This document shows positions 48,933 through 57,793 of a stretch of 64,000 nt of DNA, one piece after another. The notes beneath the pieces were generated by a model that saw nothing but the letters and a program-made list of their open reading frames with translations, was not told the origin of the DNA and made no database searches. How positions within the stretch are numbered: position 1 is the first letter of the stretch; each line of letters begins with the position of its first letter. The DNA comes from Streptomyces sp. TLI_171 (GTDB taxonomy: Bacteria; Actinomycetota; Actinomycetes; Streptomycetales; Streptomycetaceae), in the NCBI RefSeq assembly GCF_003610255.1, contig NZ_RAPS01000001.1, positions 4,712,001-4,776,000 of the forward strand, in the 5' to 3' direction. Both the position numbers and the translations under genes were made by a program.

Positions 48933-49208
48933 TCAGCCGTGCCGGTGCCGGCCGCGGTGCTTCGGCAGCAGGTCGGGGCGGGCCGGCACCGACACCAGCA
49001 GGACCGCCACCGCCGCCGAGATCGCCAGCTGCGCCGCCGGCACCCGCCCGTCCAGCACGTAGCGGCTGATCCGGCCGGCCAGCACGGCGGCGAACAGCGC
49101 GGTGCCGACCGGCAGCCCGCGCGGGCCCGGGAACAGGTCCGGTCGGGCCAGCACGGCACCGACCCCGACGGCCAGGCCGATCAGGACGAAGGCGATCGTC
49201 TCCCACAC
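48933..49208 (-). CDS. Small membrane protein (91 residues)
   Basis: Three short helices (WETIAFVLIGLAVGVGAVLA, GTALFAAVLAGRISRYVL, QLAISAAVAVLLVSVPA) and a basic His-rich end (KHRGRHRHG). The GTG at 49208 has GGGAGG five bases upstream. It is read toward the ferritin-like gene, with stops 24 bases apart. No family recognised. Confidence 0.65.
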   Translation of the reverse strand: MWETIAFVLIGLAVGVGAVLARPDLFPGPRGLPVGTALFAAVLAGRISRYVLDGRVPAAQLAISAAVAVLLVSVPARPDLLPKHRGRHRHG

Positions 49209-49279
49209 GGCTGCCTCCCGGGGCGTGCGACGCTGCGGCAGCACTCCGCCTACCCGCCCGGGCCCCCCGGTACGCACAG

Positions 49280-49321
49280 CACGGCGCCCCGTCCCCCCGG
49301 GCGGGGGAACGGGGCGCCGTG
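49280..49321 (-). terminator. Terminator after the DUF3107 gene
   Basis: CACGGCGCCCCGT-CCCCC pairs with GGGGGAACGGGGCGCCGTG (one bulge): about 18 base pairs with a short loop, 9 bases after the stop at 49331. Confidence 0.7.
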
Positions 49322-49330
49322 GCACAGGCT

Positions 49331-49558
49331 TCAGAGCGTGCCGAAACCGACCTTGCGGACCGACGGCTCGCCGATCTCGACGTAGGCCAGCCGCTCGGCG
49401 GGGACCAGCACCTTGCGACCGTGCTCGTCGGACAGCGTGAACAGCTTCGAGCTGCCGTCCAGGGCCTTCGCGACCGCGTCCGCGACCTCTTCGGCAGTTT
49501 GCGCGCTCTCCAGGACGATCTCCCGGTTCGCGTTCTGCACGCCGATCTTGACCTCCAC
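49331..49558 (-). CDS. DUF3107 family protein (75 residues)
   Basis: VEVKIGVQNANREIVLESAQ opens the protein, followed by AEEVADAVAKALDG and GRKVLVPAERLAYVEIG. This matches the actinobacterial DUF3107 family of small ATP-related proteins (Rv3208A in Mycobacterium, from memory) whose function is unknown. The GTG at 49558 has GGAGGG 9 bases before it. The TetR gene is upstream on the same strand, 141 bases away; a terminator follows. Confidence 0.9.
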   Translation of the reverse strand: MEVKIGVQNANREIVLESAQTAEEVADAVAKALDGSSKLFTLSDEHGRKVLVPAERLAYVEIGEPSVRKVGFGTL

Positions 49559-49699
49559 GGCTTCCGTCCCTCCGGTAGCTGGCCGCGCGCGCCGGACCGC
49601 CCGTTCGCGGGCGGCGCGCCGTACGGGCATCACCTTAAGGCAGCAGGGCAGCTGTGCGGCGAAGGTCGGGGGCCGGTCCGCTCAGGGCCGAATCCGCGG

Positions 49700-50356
49700 T
49701 CAGTCGCCGAGGCCGCCGACGCCGTCCTGGGTCGGGTGCATCGGGAAGCCCTTCAGACCGCGCCAGGCCAGGCTGGCGACCAGCCGGACCGCCTCGTCGC
49801 GCGGGATCTCGGACTCCTGGGAGAGCCAGTACCGGGCGGTGATCTGGGCCAGGCCGCAGACGCCGACCGCGAGCAGCTTGGCCTCCGCCTCCGGGAGGTC
49901 GGTGTCCTCGGCGATCACCTTGGAGACCAGCGTGGCGCTCAGGTCGGTGGCCCGCTCGACCCGCTCGCGCACCGCGGGGTCGTTGGTCAGGTCCGACTCG
50001 AAGACCAGCCGGAACGCGCCCGACTCGCTGGAGACGTAGTGGAAGTACGCCTCCATGGTCGCGGCGACGCGCTGCTTGTTGTCGTTGGTCGCCTCCAGCG
50101 CGGCACGGGTGCCGTCGACCAGGGCGTCGCAGTGCTTGTCGAGCAGCGCGAGGTAGAGCTCGAGCTTGCCCGGGAAGTGCTGGTAGAGCACCGGCTTGCT
50201 GACGCCGGCCCGCTCGGCGATGTCGTCCATGGCCGCGGCGTGGTAGCCCTGGGCGACGAACACCTCCTGGGCGGCTCCGAGCAGTTGTTCACGGCGGGCG
50301 CTTCGCGGCAGGCGGGCACCGCGCGGACGCTCCTGCGCCTCCTGGATGGCCGTCAC
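49700..50356 (-). CDS. TetR family transcriptional regulator
   Basis: A 218-residue repressor. The N-terminal helix-turn-helix is RREQLLGAAQEVFVAQGYHAAAMDDIAERAGVSKPVLYQHFPGKLELYLALL. The C-terminal ligand domain contains the actinobacterial pattern EAYFHYVSSESGAFRLVFESDLTNDPAVRERVERA. The GTG at 50356 has GAGGAG four bases before it; the in-frame GTG further up overlaps that site. It is divergent from the hydrolase gene at 50589 and orthologous by position to Rv3208. Its ligand is unknown. Confidence 0.9.
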   Translation of the reverse strand: MTAIQEAQERPRGARLPRSARREQLLGAAQEVFVAQGYHAAAMDDIAERAGVSKPVLYQHFPGKLELYLALLDKHCDALVDGTRAALEATNDNKQRVAATMEAYFHYVSSESGAFRLVFESDLTNDPAVRERVERATDLSATLVSKVIAEDTDLPEAEAKLLAVGVCGLAQITARYWLSQESEIPRDEAVRLVASLAWRGLKGFPMHPTQDGVGGLGD

Positions 50357-50574
50357 GGCGCTCCTCACTTCACGGTCTGCGATGGGCTGGCAGGGTGATT
50401 GATTCTACTTTTCGGTAACCCGTTTGTGCGCGGGTGAAGCCGAGTAAAGCGCACAACCGCCCCTTGTCGGGAGCCCACAATACGACCCGGGCCCGGACTG
50501 TCCACAGGTCGAGACGGGGCCGCGACGGGCCCGTGACCGGCCGTGCTCCGCACCGGCGCCGGGTGGTCCGTCAC

Positions 50575-50580
50575 TACCAT
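50575..50580 (+). promoter_or_regulatory. -10 box of a leaderless promoter (hydrolase at 50589)
   Basis: TACCAT, 8 bases before the ATG at 50589. Confidence 0.45.
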
Positions 50581-50588
50581 CGTGCTCC

Positions 50589-51506
50589 ATGAGCGCCGCC
50601 CAGCACCCCCTCGCCGCCCTGGAGCCGTACCGCACCGTCGAGGTGCCCGGAGCGGAACTGGCCGTCAGCCGCCACTCCGAACCCCGGGACGGGCTGCCGC
50701 CCGCACTGTTCGTGCACGGCCTCGGCGGGTCCGCGGACAACTGGCTGGAACTGCTCGACCAGCTCGCCGGGGACGTCGACGGCGAAGCGGTCGACCTGCC
50801 CGGCTTCGGGCACTCCGCCCCGCCGCTGGACGGCAACCTGACGATCTCCGGGCACGTCCGCGCCGTCATCGGGTACCTGGAGGAGTCCGGCCGCGGCCCG
50901 GTCCACCTGTTCGGCAACTCGCTCGGCGGCGCGGTCGCCGTCCGGCTCGCCGCCGTCCGGCCCGACCTGGTGCGCACCCTGACCCTGATCTCACCCGCGC
51001 TGCCCGAACTGCCCCCGCAGCGCACCGCCTGGACCACCGGGCTGCTGGCCGTCCCCGGCGTCGCCGAACTGGTCCGCCGGCGCGGCCCGGCCGCCGACCC
51101 GGAGGTCGCCACCGCCGACCTGCTGCGGCTGGTCTACGCCGACCCCGCGGCCATCCCCGCCCACCGCCGGGCCCGCGCCGTCGCCGAGTACCGCCGCCGC
51201 ACCGCGCTGCCGTACGCGCTGACCGTGCTCGCCGGGTCCGCCCGCGGCATCGTCAGCGCGTACACCGAGCGCGGCGACCAGTCGCTGTGGCGGCAGGCCG
51301 AGCAGGTCACCGCGCCGGTGCTGCTGGTGTACGGGCTCAAGGACAAGCTGGTCTCCTACCGCTCCGCCCGGCGGGCCTGCGCCGCGTTCCGGGACGCCCG
51401 CCTGCTGGTGCTGCCGCACTCCGGGCACGTGGCGATGCTGGAGCACCCCGAGCCGGTCGCCCGCGCCGTCCGGGAGCTGCTCGCGGAGGCCGAGCGGCAG
51501 GGCTGA
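50589..51506 (+). CDS. Alpha/beta hydrolase (LipV-like)
   Basis: A 305-residue hydrolase without signal peptide. The oxyanion loop is FVHGLGGSADNW, the nucleophile elbow GNSLGGAVAVRLA (Ser111), the acid in LVYGLKDKLV and the catalytic His280 in LPHSGHVAMLEHPE. The position after the TetR gene corresponds to the lipase LipV in Mycobacterium. The lid is not long, so small esters are likely substrates. Confidence 0.88.
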   Translation: MSAAQHPLAALEPYRTVEVPGAELAVSRHSEPRDGLPPALFVHGLGGSADNWLELLDQLAGDVDGEAVDLPGFGHSAPPLDGNLTISGHVRAVIGYLEESGRGPVHLFGNSLGGAVAVRLAAVRPDLVRTLTLISPALPELPPQRTAWTTGLLAVPGVAELVRRRGPAADPEVATADLLRLVYADPAAIPAHRRARAVAEYRRRTALPYALTVLAGSARGIVSAYTERGDQSLWRQAEQVTAPVLLVYGLKDKLVSYRSARRACAAFRDARLLVLPHSGHVAMLEHPEPVARAVRELLAEAERQG

Positions 51507-51816
51507 GCGGGGCCGCCGCGCGGCCGGGCCGAGGCGTACGCCCGGCGCAGTCGGGCGCGAACGCCGAAAACGGAGCGGGTACACGCGAGGTCACGGCCGT
51601 TCACTCGATGGTGTGGCAAGCCGGGCCGGGCCCCTAGGGGGCTCGGCCCGGAGCTCTACCGTCGTGTTGTCGGACCGAACAGGTGTGGGGGGCGAGACGG
51701 CGAGGGCGGCGGACGCGGGGAGCGGACACCGGCCGGACGGCCGTCGAGCGCACAGACGCACTCCCCTGTGTCGTAGGGCCGTGAACCCAGTCGAAACGCT
51801 CTGCTCTGGAGGCGTC
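51507..51816. other. Intergenic region, 310 bases
   Basis: Contains the terminator at 51622-51652 and the upstream region of the glycosyltransferase gene. No clear promoter pair was placed and no gene was seen. Confidence 0.4.
51622..51652 (+). terminator. Terminator after the LipV-like gene
   Basis: CCGGGCCGGGCCCC pairs with GGGGGCTCGGCCCGG around TA: a 14-bp stem with one mismatch, 115 bases after the stop at 51506. Confidence 0.6.
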
Positions 51817-53427
51817 GTGCGCATCGCTCTGCTCACCGAGGGCACCCTCACCAACGCGCAGCGTGGCGAAGGAGGCTGGTGCGGCCGCCTGGTCAGCGGC
51901 CTGCCCGAGCACGAGTTCCGGCTCTACCGGCTGCTCCCCGCCGACCGGCCCGCCCCCCCGAGCGGCGTGCGCGGCCTGCACGGCGTCCACGAACTGCCCA
52001 TGTGGGGCCGCCGCCCGGCCGGCCGCGGGCCCACCCCGCTGCGCCGCCGGGCCTACGTCCGGGCGTACGAGGAACTGGTCCGGGCGCTGGTGGCGCCCGG
52101 CGAGCGGGCCGGCTTCGGGCCCGCGCTGTACCGGCTCGCCGAGCTCGGCCGGGAGGACGACGCGCTGCCCGCGTTCCTCGCCTCCGGCCACGCCCACCGG
52201 GCGCTGGAGCGGATCTGGCGGATGCCAGGCGCCGACACCGCCGGCGGCCAGCCGCTGGTCTGCGACGTCCTGGTGGCCGCCGACCTGCTGGAGCAGTGCC
52301 TGCGGCCGCTGTCCGCGCCCTGGTACGGCACCGGCCCGGCCGGACTGGGCGGCGCCGACCTGTGCCACGTGGTCGGCGGCGGGCCGGCCGCGCTGCCCGC
52401 GCTGGTCGCCCGCGAGCTGCACGGCGTCCCGTTCGTGGTCACCGAGCACGGGCTGCACCTGCGCGAGCAGTACCGCGGCTACCGCTCCGCCCCCTACCGC
52501 TGGCCGGTGCGCGCGCTGCTGCTGTCCTTCTTCCGGCAGCTCACCGAGGAGACCTACCGGCAGGCCGCCGTGCTCACCCCCGGCAGCGCCTACGACCGGC
52601 AGTGGCAGCAGCGCTGCGGCAGCGACCCGGCCCGGACCCGGATCGTCCACGAGGGCACCCCCGCCACCGGGCGGCCCGCCGCCGGGAAGGAGCCGGAGGC
52701 CCCCACGCTGGTCTGGGCCGGCGCGCTGGAGCCCGGGCGCGACCCCGAACTGATGCTGCACGCCTTCGCCCACGTCCGGGCCGAACTGCCGGGCGCCCGG
52801 CTGAAGATGTACGGCGAGGAGGGCGCGCCCGGCTACCTCGCGCACTGCCGGGCGATCGCCGAACGGCTCGGCGTCGAGGAGGCCGTCGAGTTCGCCGGAC
52901 TGCCCGAGTCCCCGGCCGCCGCCTGGGAGTCCGGCAGCGCCGTGGTGTTCAGCGCGCTCGCCCAGCGCAGCCCCCGGCTGCTGGCCGACGCCATGCTGTC
53001 CGGGCGGGCCGTGGTGGCCACCGAGGTCGGGGTGGCCCGCGAGGTGCTCGGCCCCACCGGGCTGCTGGTGCCGCCGCGCAGCCCGCGCGCCCTGGCCGGG
53101 GCCTGCCTGGCGCTGCTCGGCGACCACGAGCGGCGCTCCCGGCTGGGCCTGGCCGGCCGGCTGCGGGCGCAGGAACGCTTCGCCGTGGAGCCGGTGGTCG
53201 GCGCGTTCCGCGAGATCTACCTCGAACTGGTCTCCCGCTACCCGGCGTTCCCGGCCCGCCCCGGCACCCGGGCCCGGCCGTTCGCCCGGCCCGCCGAGTA
53301 CTGGGTGGCGGGCAGCGGCGAGAGCGCGGCGCCGGCCCGGCCCGCCGAGGCGGCCCCGCTGGTCACCGACAAGCGCGCCGGGGTCACCCTGGTCAAAGCC
53401 GGGCCCGCTCTCGCGGAGGCACTGTGA
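51817..53427 (+). CDS. GT4 glycosyltransferase of the PelF type (DUF3492)
   Basis: A 536-residue cytoplasmic glycosyltransferase. The N-terminal domain starts VRIALLTEGTLTNAQRGEGGWCGRLVSGLPEHEF, the PelF/DUF3492 pattern (EGxYPxxxGGVSxW-like). It continues VVTEHGLHLREQYRGYRSAPYRWPVRALLLSFFRQLTEETYRQA and has the GT4 donor-site motif (LLADAMLSGRAVVATEVGVAREVLGPTGLLVPP). The C-terminal 60 residues are an extra Ala/Pro-rich tail. PelF uses UDP-sugars to polymerise an exopolysaccharide. The GTG at 51817 has TGGAGG five bases before it. The next gene overlaps (GTGA). Confidence 0.87.
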   Translation: MRIALLTEGTLTNAQRGEGGWCGRLVSGLPEHEFRLYRLLPADRPAPPSGVRGLHGVHELPMWGRRPAGRGPTPLRRRAYVRAYEELVRALVAPGERAGFGPALYRLAELGREDDALPAFLASGHAHRALERIWRMPGADTAGGQPLVCDVLVAADLLEQCLRPLSAPWYGTGPAGLGGADLCHVVGGGPAALPALVARELHGVPFVVTEHGLHLREQYRGYRSAPYRWPVRALLLSFFRQLTEETYRQAAVLTPGSAYDRQWQQRCGSDPARTRIVHEGTPATGRPAAGKEPEAPTLVWAGALEPGRDPELMLHAFAHVRAELPGARLKMYGEEGAPGYLAHCRAIAERLGVEEAVEFAGLPESPAAAWESGSAVVFSALAQRSPRLLADAMLSGRAVVATEVGVAREVLGPTGLLVPPRSPRALAGACLALLGDHERRSRLGLAGRLRAQERFAVEPVVGAFREIYLELVSRYPAFPARPGTRARPFARPAEYWVAGSGESAAPARPAEAAPLVTDKRAGVTLVKAGPALAEAL

Positions 53428-54431
53428 CCCCGCCGCCCGCCGACCCCGTCCGCGAACTCCTGGACGCCAACCGGGAGTTGTGCGAGCAGGCGGTCGACCC
53501 GCTGGAGATCGCCGCCGCCCTGGAGGACTCCGGCCTGGCCACCGACGGCACCGCCCGCTACCGGCACGCCGACGTGTTCGGCCTCGCCGAGGAGCTGTAC
53601 GCCCGGGTCCCGCGCCGCCCGCCCGTCCGCGAACCGCTGCCGCAGGCCGGGCCGCTGCACGGCCTCCCCGCGGCCGCGCTCCGCGGCGCCGCCGCGCACC
53701 TGCTGCCCCTGCTGCCCGCGCTGACCCTCGGCGGCCTGCCCGGCGGCGCGCTCGCGGTGCTCGCCGGCGCCGGTGCGGGCGCGCTCACCGCACGGTGGGA
53801 GGACCCCGGGCCGCGGCCGTCGGCGGTGTCGGACGGCTGGGACCCGGACGACGGCCTGGTCCGCGGCGAGCCGGCCGGGCGGCGGCCCCGGGTCGCACTG
53901 CCCCGGGCCGCGCTCGGCCAGGGCGCCGGTACCGGGCTGCTGCTCGCGCTGCTGGCCGCCGGCGCCCCCGGAGCGGCGCTGGTCGCCGCCCTCGGCGGCG
54001 CGGGCGCCGGCTGGGGCGCGGCCTGGCTGCGCCGGCACGGCCGACGGCAGACCGCGGCCGCCACGCTGGGGGAGTTCCGCTCCCGGCTGCGGCCCGTCCT
54101 GCCGCTGGCCGTGCTGGCACAGCTGGCCGTTCTCGCCGGGCTGGGCCGGGCGGTCGGCAGCGACCCGCCCGCCACCGCCTGGGCCGCGCTGCTGGTGCTC
54201 GGCACCCTGTCGCTGCTGGCCGCCGCGGTCCGGGCCGCGGGCCGGCCCGCCACCGCGGCGATCGCGGTCCTCACCGCCGCGGGCGGCGCGGCCGCGCTCT
54301 CGCTCCCCGGCCCGGCCCACTGGCTGGGCGCCCCGCCGCCGGGCGGCCTGCTCGCCGCCGCCCTCGGGCCGGCCGTGCTGCTGGCCGGCTGTGCCTGGCC
54401 GCTGAGCACCCGGCCGGGGGCGTACCGGTGA
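53424..54431 (+). CDS. Integral membrane protein linked to the PelF-like gene
   Basis: A 335-residue membrane protein. The N-terminal 65 residues form a soluble helix-rich segment (VRELLDANRELCEQAVDPLEIAAALEDSGLATDGTARYRHADVFGLAEELYARV); the rest is seven or eight Ala/Leu/Gly-rich helices without charged pore motifs. It overlaps the glycosyltransferase stop (GTGA). PelG, the flippase that normally accompanies PelF, is far longer and has twelve helices, so this is not PelG. It may be the membrane partner of the glycosyltransferase. Function unknown. Confidence 0.75.
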   Translation: MTPPPADPVRELLDANRELCEQAVDPLEIAAALEDSGLATDGTARYRHADVFGLAEELYARVPRRPPVREPLPQAGPLHGLPAAALRGAAAHLLPLLPALTLGGLPGGALAVLAGAGAGALTARWEDPGPRPSAVSDGWDPDDGLVRGEPAGRRPRVALPRAALGQGAGTGLLLALLAAGAPGAALVAALGGAGAGWGAAWLRRHGRRQTAAATLGEFRSRLRPVLPLAVLAQLAVLAGLGRAVGSDPPATAWAALLVLGTLSLLAAAVRAAGRPATAAIAVLTAAGGAAALSLPGPAHWLGAPPPGGLLAAALGPAVLLAGCAWPLSTRPGAYR

Positions 54432-54687
54432 GCCGGCGGCCGTTGCGTGGCGCGTCGGTGCGGTGCCGGGGGCCGGTGGGGGCGGTTCCGGGGAGGCGCC
54501 GGGCGGGGCGGGGCGGTTTCGCCCTGCGGGCTGCGGCGGGCGTCCGCCGCCCGGGGCCCGGCGGGCTCGGGTGCCGCTCGGCGGCCGGCGGGCCGGCCGG
54601 GTCCGGTGCCGGGCCGGTGCTGCGGTTTGTCGATCAGATCTCGTTCCGCCCGGTTGCTGCCGGGCCTGATGGAAGGACTTGGGCCCG

Positions 54688-55632
54688 ATGAGGGTGCTGC
54701 TGCTGGGAGCCGACGGATTCATCGGCCGGCGGGTGGCCGACCGGCTGCTGGCGGAGGAGGGGCTCCAGGTGACCGTGCTGGGCCGGGGCGACTCCGCCGA
54801 CATCCGGTTCGACCTGGCCGCGGGGAGTCCGGGTGCGCTGGCCCGGTTCCTGGACGCGGTGGCCGCGCAGGTGGTGATCAACTGCGCCGGGGCCACCTAC
54901 GGGACCTCGCGGACCCTGATCCGGTCCAACACGCTGGCGGTGGCGACGGTCTGCGAGGCGATCCGGCGCAGCCGGGAGCCCGCGCGGCTGGTGCACGTGG
55001 GCTCGGCGGCGGAGTACGGCCCGGCGCAGCCCGGCGGGCCGATCCCGGAGAGCGCGGAGCCGCGCCCGGTCGGGCCGTACGGGGTGTCGAAGCTGGCGGG
55101 CACCGAACTGGTGCTGGCCTCCGGCCTGGACGCGCTGGTGCTGCGGGTGTTCGACGTGGTCGGCCCGGGGGCGCCGACGGCCTCGCTGTTCGGGCGGCTG
55201 GCGGAGGGCCTGCGGCGGGCCCTGGAGCAGGACGAGTCGCAGGTGCGGATGCCGGACCTGTCCGGGCACCGGGACTTCGTGGACGTCCGTGACGTGGCGC
55301 GGGCGATCCAGGCGGCGGCGGTCTCGGCGGCCACCGGGGTGATCAACATCGGCTCCGGCCACGCCGTCCGGGCCCGGGACGCGGCGCACCTGCTGGTGCG
55401 GGCGTCCGGCTTCGAGGGCACCGTCACCGAGGACGCCCGCCAGGTGGTGCTGCCCGCCCAGCAGGCGGGCGCCGAGGGGTCGCGGGCGGCCGAGGCGCGG
55501 CCGGCCGTGGAGCCGGTGCAGTGGCGGCAGGCGGACGTCAGGACCGCCAGGGACCGTCTCGGATGGCGGACGCAGGTGCCGCTGGAGGAGTCGCTGGGGG
55601 ACGTCTGGCTGGAGACCGCCTGCCGGGTGTGA
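54688..55632 (+). CDS. NAD-dependent epimerase/dehydratase (extended SDR)
   Basis: A 314-residue sugar-nucleotide or related epimerase. The Rossmann motif is GADGFIGRRVADRLL, followed by the NAD-binding Asp-like segment ADIRFDLAAGS; the catalytic YxxxK is YGVSK in RPVGPYGVSKLAG, with Ser in HVGSAAEYGPAQ. The ATG at 54688 lies 11 bases after GGAAGGA. It follows the membrane gene after 256 bases of GC-rich, gene-free sequence. Plausible role: making the activated sugar used by the PelF-like enzyme (inferred from context). Confidence 0.87.
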   Translation: MRVLLLGADGFIGRRVADRLLAEEGLQVTVLGRGDSADIRFDLAAGSPGALARFLDAVAAQVVINCAGATYGTSRTLIRSNTLAVATVCEAIRRSREPARLVHVGSAAEYGPAQPGGPIPESAEPRPVGPYGVSKLAGTELVLASGLDALVLRVFDVVGPGAPTASLFGRLAEGLRRALEQDESQVRMPDLSGHRDFVDVRDVARAIQAAAVSAATGVINIGSGHAVRARDAAHLLVRASGFEGTVTEDARQVVLPAQQAGAEGSRAAEARPAVEPVQWRQADVRTARDRLGWRTQVPLEESLGDVWLETACRV

Positions 55633-55792
55633 ACCGGAACGGCCGGGCCTGACCTGGGGATTGGGCGGGAACGGCGGGGTCTCGGCATCCGGTGTCGCGC
55701 ATCTCACCCAGTGGACCCGCTGTCTTGGAATACCCCGGGCACGTGACACTGTTGGCGTAGTCGAAGAGAAACTGACGACCATCGGAGTCCCC

Positions 55793-56971
55793 GTGTCGCT
55801 GCCCCCCCTGGTCGAGCCCGCCGCCGAGCTCACCGTCGAAGAGGTCCGCCGGTACTCCCGCCACCTGATCATTCCCGATGTGGGCATGGACGGGCAGAAG
55901 CGGCTGAAGAACGCCAAGGTGCTGTGCGTCGGCGCCGGCGGCCTCGGGTCGCCGGCCCTGATGTACATGGCCGCCGCCGGTGTCGGCACGCTCGGCATCG
56001 TCGAGTTCGACACCGTCGACGAGTCCAACCTGCAGCGGCAGATCATCCACGGCCAGTCCGACATCGGCCGGTCCAAGGCGGAGTCCGCGCGCGACTCGGT
56101 CAAGGAGATCAACCCGCTGGTCAACGTGGTCCTGCACGAGGAGCGCCTCGACAACGACAACGTGATGGAGATCTTCTCCGGCTACGACCTGATCGTCGAC
56201 GGCACCGACAACTTCGCCACCCGGTACCTGGTGAACGACGCCGCGGTGCTGCTCGGCAAGCCGTACGTGTGGGGCTCGATCTACCGCTTCGACGGCCAGG
56301 CCAGCGTGTTCTGGGCCGAGCACGGCCCCTGCTACCGCTGCCTGTACCCGGAGGCCCCGCCGCCGGGCATGGTCCCGTCCTGCGCCGAGGGCGGCGTGCT
56401 GGGCGTGCTGTGCGCCTCGATCGGCTCGATCCAGGTCAACGAGGCCATCAAGCTGCTGGCCGGGATCGGCGAGCCGCTGGTCGGCCGGCTGATGATCTAC
56501 GACGCCCTGGAGATGCAGTACCGCTCGGTGAAGGTCCGCAAGGACCCGAACTGCGCCGTCTGCGGCGAGAACCCGACCGTCACCGAGCTGATCGACTACG
56601 AGTCGTTCTGCGGCGTCGTCTCGGAGGAGGCCTCGGCCGCGGCGATCGGCTCGACGATCACCTCCAAGCAGCTCAAGGAGTGGATCGACAACGGCGAGAA
56701 CATCGACATCATCGATGTCCGCGAGATCAACGAGTACGAGATCGTCAACATCCCGGGCGCCCGCCTGATCCCGAAGAACGAGTTCCTGATGGGCAACGCC
56801 CTGCAGGACCTGCCGCAGGACAAGCGGATCGTGCTGCACTGCAAGACCGGCGTCCGCTCGGCCGAGGTGCTGGCCGTGCTGAAGGCCGCGGGCTTCAGCG
56901 ACGCGGTGCACCTGGGCGGCGGCGTGGTCGGCTGGGTCAACCAGATCGAGCCGGAGAAGCCGATCTACTGA
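55793..56971 (+). CDS. moeZ: Adenylyltransferase/sulfurtransferase MoeZ
   Basis: A 392-residue two-domain enzyme that adenylates the C-terminus of ThiS-like sulfur-carrier proteins and transfers sulfur. The ThiF/MoeB domain (1-290) has VGAGGLGSPAL, the ATP motif TDNFATRYLVND and CxxC zinc pairs CYRC and CAVC. The C-terminal rhodanese domain ends in the active-site loop HCKTGVRS (Cys bearing the persulfide). In actinomycetes MoeZ serves molybdopterin, thioester and sulfur-containing antibiotic pathways. The GTG at 55793 has GGAG upstream. Position between the hydrolase and the ATL/AdnAB-like genes matches Mycobacterium. Confidence 0.94.
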   Translation: MSLPPLVEPAAELTVEEVRRYSRHLIIPDVGMDGQKRLKNAKVLCVGAGGLGSPALMYMAAAGVGTLGIVEFDTVDESNLQRQIIHGQSDIGRSKAESARDSVKEINPLVNVVLHEERLDNDNVMEIFSGYDLIVDGTDNFATRYLVNDAAVLLGKPYVWGSIYRFDGQASVFWAEHGPCYRCLYPEAPPPGMVPSCAEGGVLGVLCASIGSIQVNEAIKLLAGIGEPLVGRLMIYDALEMQYRSVKVRKDPNCAVCGENPTVTELIDYESFCGVVSEEASAAAIGSTITSKQLKEWIDNGENIDIIDVREINEYEIVNIPGARLIPKNEFLMGNALQDLPQDKRIVLHCKTGVRSAEVLAVLKAAGFSDAVHLGGGVVGWVNQIEPEKPIY

Positions 56972-56995
56972 TCCGTCGACGACCAGTCAGTGAAG

Positions 56996-57028
56996 ACCGC
57001 CCGGCCGGGGACTCCCCGGCCGGGCGGT
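56996..57028 (+). terminator. Terminator after moeZ
   Basis: A perfect 15-bp stem (ACCGCCCGGCCGGGG / CCCCGGCCGGGCGGT) with a 3-base loop followed by TT, 25 bases after the stop. It also serves as a barrier to the convergent TetR gene at 57036. Confidence 0.75.
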
Positions 57029-57035
57029 TTCGCGT

Positions 57036-57743
57036 TCAGCGGGTCGCGGCCAGGCCGAGCAGGGCGCCGGTGCGGCTCATCAGGTGGTCGAAGTACGCGC
57101 GGGCGTCGGCGGTGATCCGGGCCAGGTGCCCGAACAGCTCCAGCGAGAGCGCCCCCAGCAGGTCGCTCCAGGCGGCCAGCGCGGCCACCACCAGGTGGTC
57201 GGGGGTGCCGGGCGGCAGCCGGGTCAGCAGCGGGGCGAGCGCGGCCCGGGCGGCGTCCGGGACGGCGGGGTCGCCGAGCGGGCGGTAGCCGCCGGCCACG
57301 GCGGCCTCCTGGAACAGCCGGCCGATCAGCAGCGGCAGCCGGGTGCCGGGGCCGGTGGTGTCCTCGGGGGCGGTGTAGCCGGGCACGGGGGAGCCGTGCA
57401 CCAGGGCGAACTCGTGCGGGTGGGCCAGCGCCCAGTCGCGGACGGCGTGGCAGACGGCCAGCCAGCGGCCCGGGTGGTCGACCCCGTCGAAGGGGTCGGC
57501 GGCGGCGTCCGCCGCGTCGCCGAGCGCGGCGTAGGCGTCGGCGATCAGCGCGGTGAGCAGCGCGTCGCGGCCCGGGTAGTAGCGGTACAGCGCGGAGGCG
57601 GAGACCAGGCCGACGTCGCGGGCGAGGGAGCGCATGGAGAGCCCGGCCGGGCCGTGCTCGGCCAGGTGGCGGCGGGCGGTGTCCTTGATCTCGCGGGTGA
57701 ACTCGGCGCGGGCCCGCTCGCGGGGGGTGGGGGCCTTCGGCAT
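57036..57743 (-). CDS. TetR/AcrR family transcriptional regulator
   Basis: A 235-residue repressor. The DNA-binding part is ARAEFTREIKDTARRHLAEHGPAGLSMRSLARDVGLVSASALYRYYPGRDALLTALIADAY, followed by a helical ligand domain with the WHG-type pattern (HPGRWLAVCHAVRDWALAHPHEFALVHGSPVPGY). The ATG at 57743 has GGGAGG nine bases before it; an ATG three codons earlier overlaps that site. It is divergent from the SDR gene at 57897, with two palindromes in the shared region, so it most likely represses that gene and itself. Confidence 0.9.
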   Translation of the reverse strand: MPKAPTPRERARAEFTREIKDTARRHLAEHGPAGLSMRSLARDVGLVSASALYRYYPGRDALLTALIADAYAALGDAADAAADPFDGVDHPGRWLAVCHAVRDWALAHPHEFALVHGSPVPGYTAPEDTTGPGTRLPLLIGRLFQEAAVAGGYRPLGDPAVPDAARAALAPLLTRLPPGTPDHLVVAALAAWSDLLGALSLELFGHLARITADARAYFDHLMSRTGALLGLAATR

Positions 57744-57793
57744 GCCGGCCATCCTCCCAGCGGGCGAGAACAGGTGCAACATTCGAGCACGTC

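Noticed and set aside
54432-54687. Open frames in the GC-rich gap before the SDR gene at 54688
   Set aside because: The frames are shadow frames from very high GC; no conserved peptide, no ribosome site.
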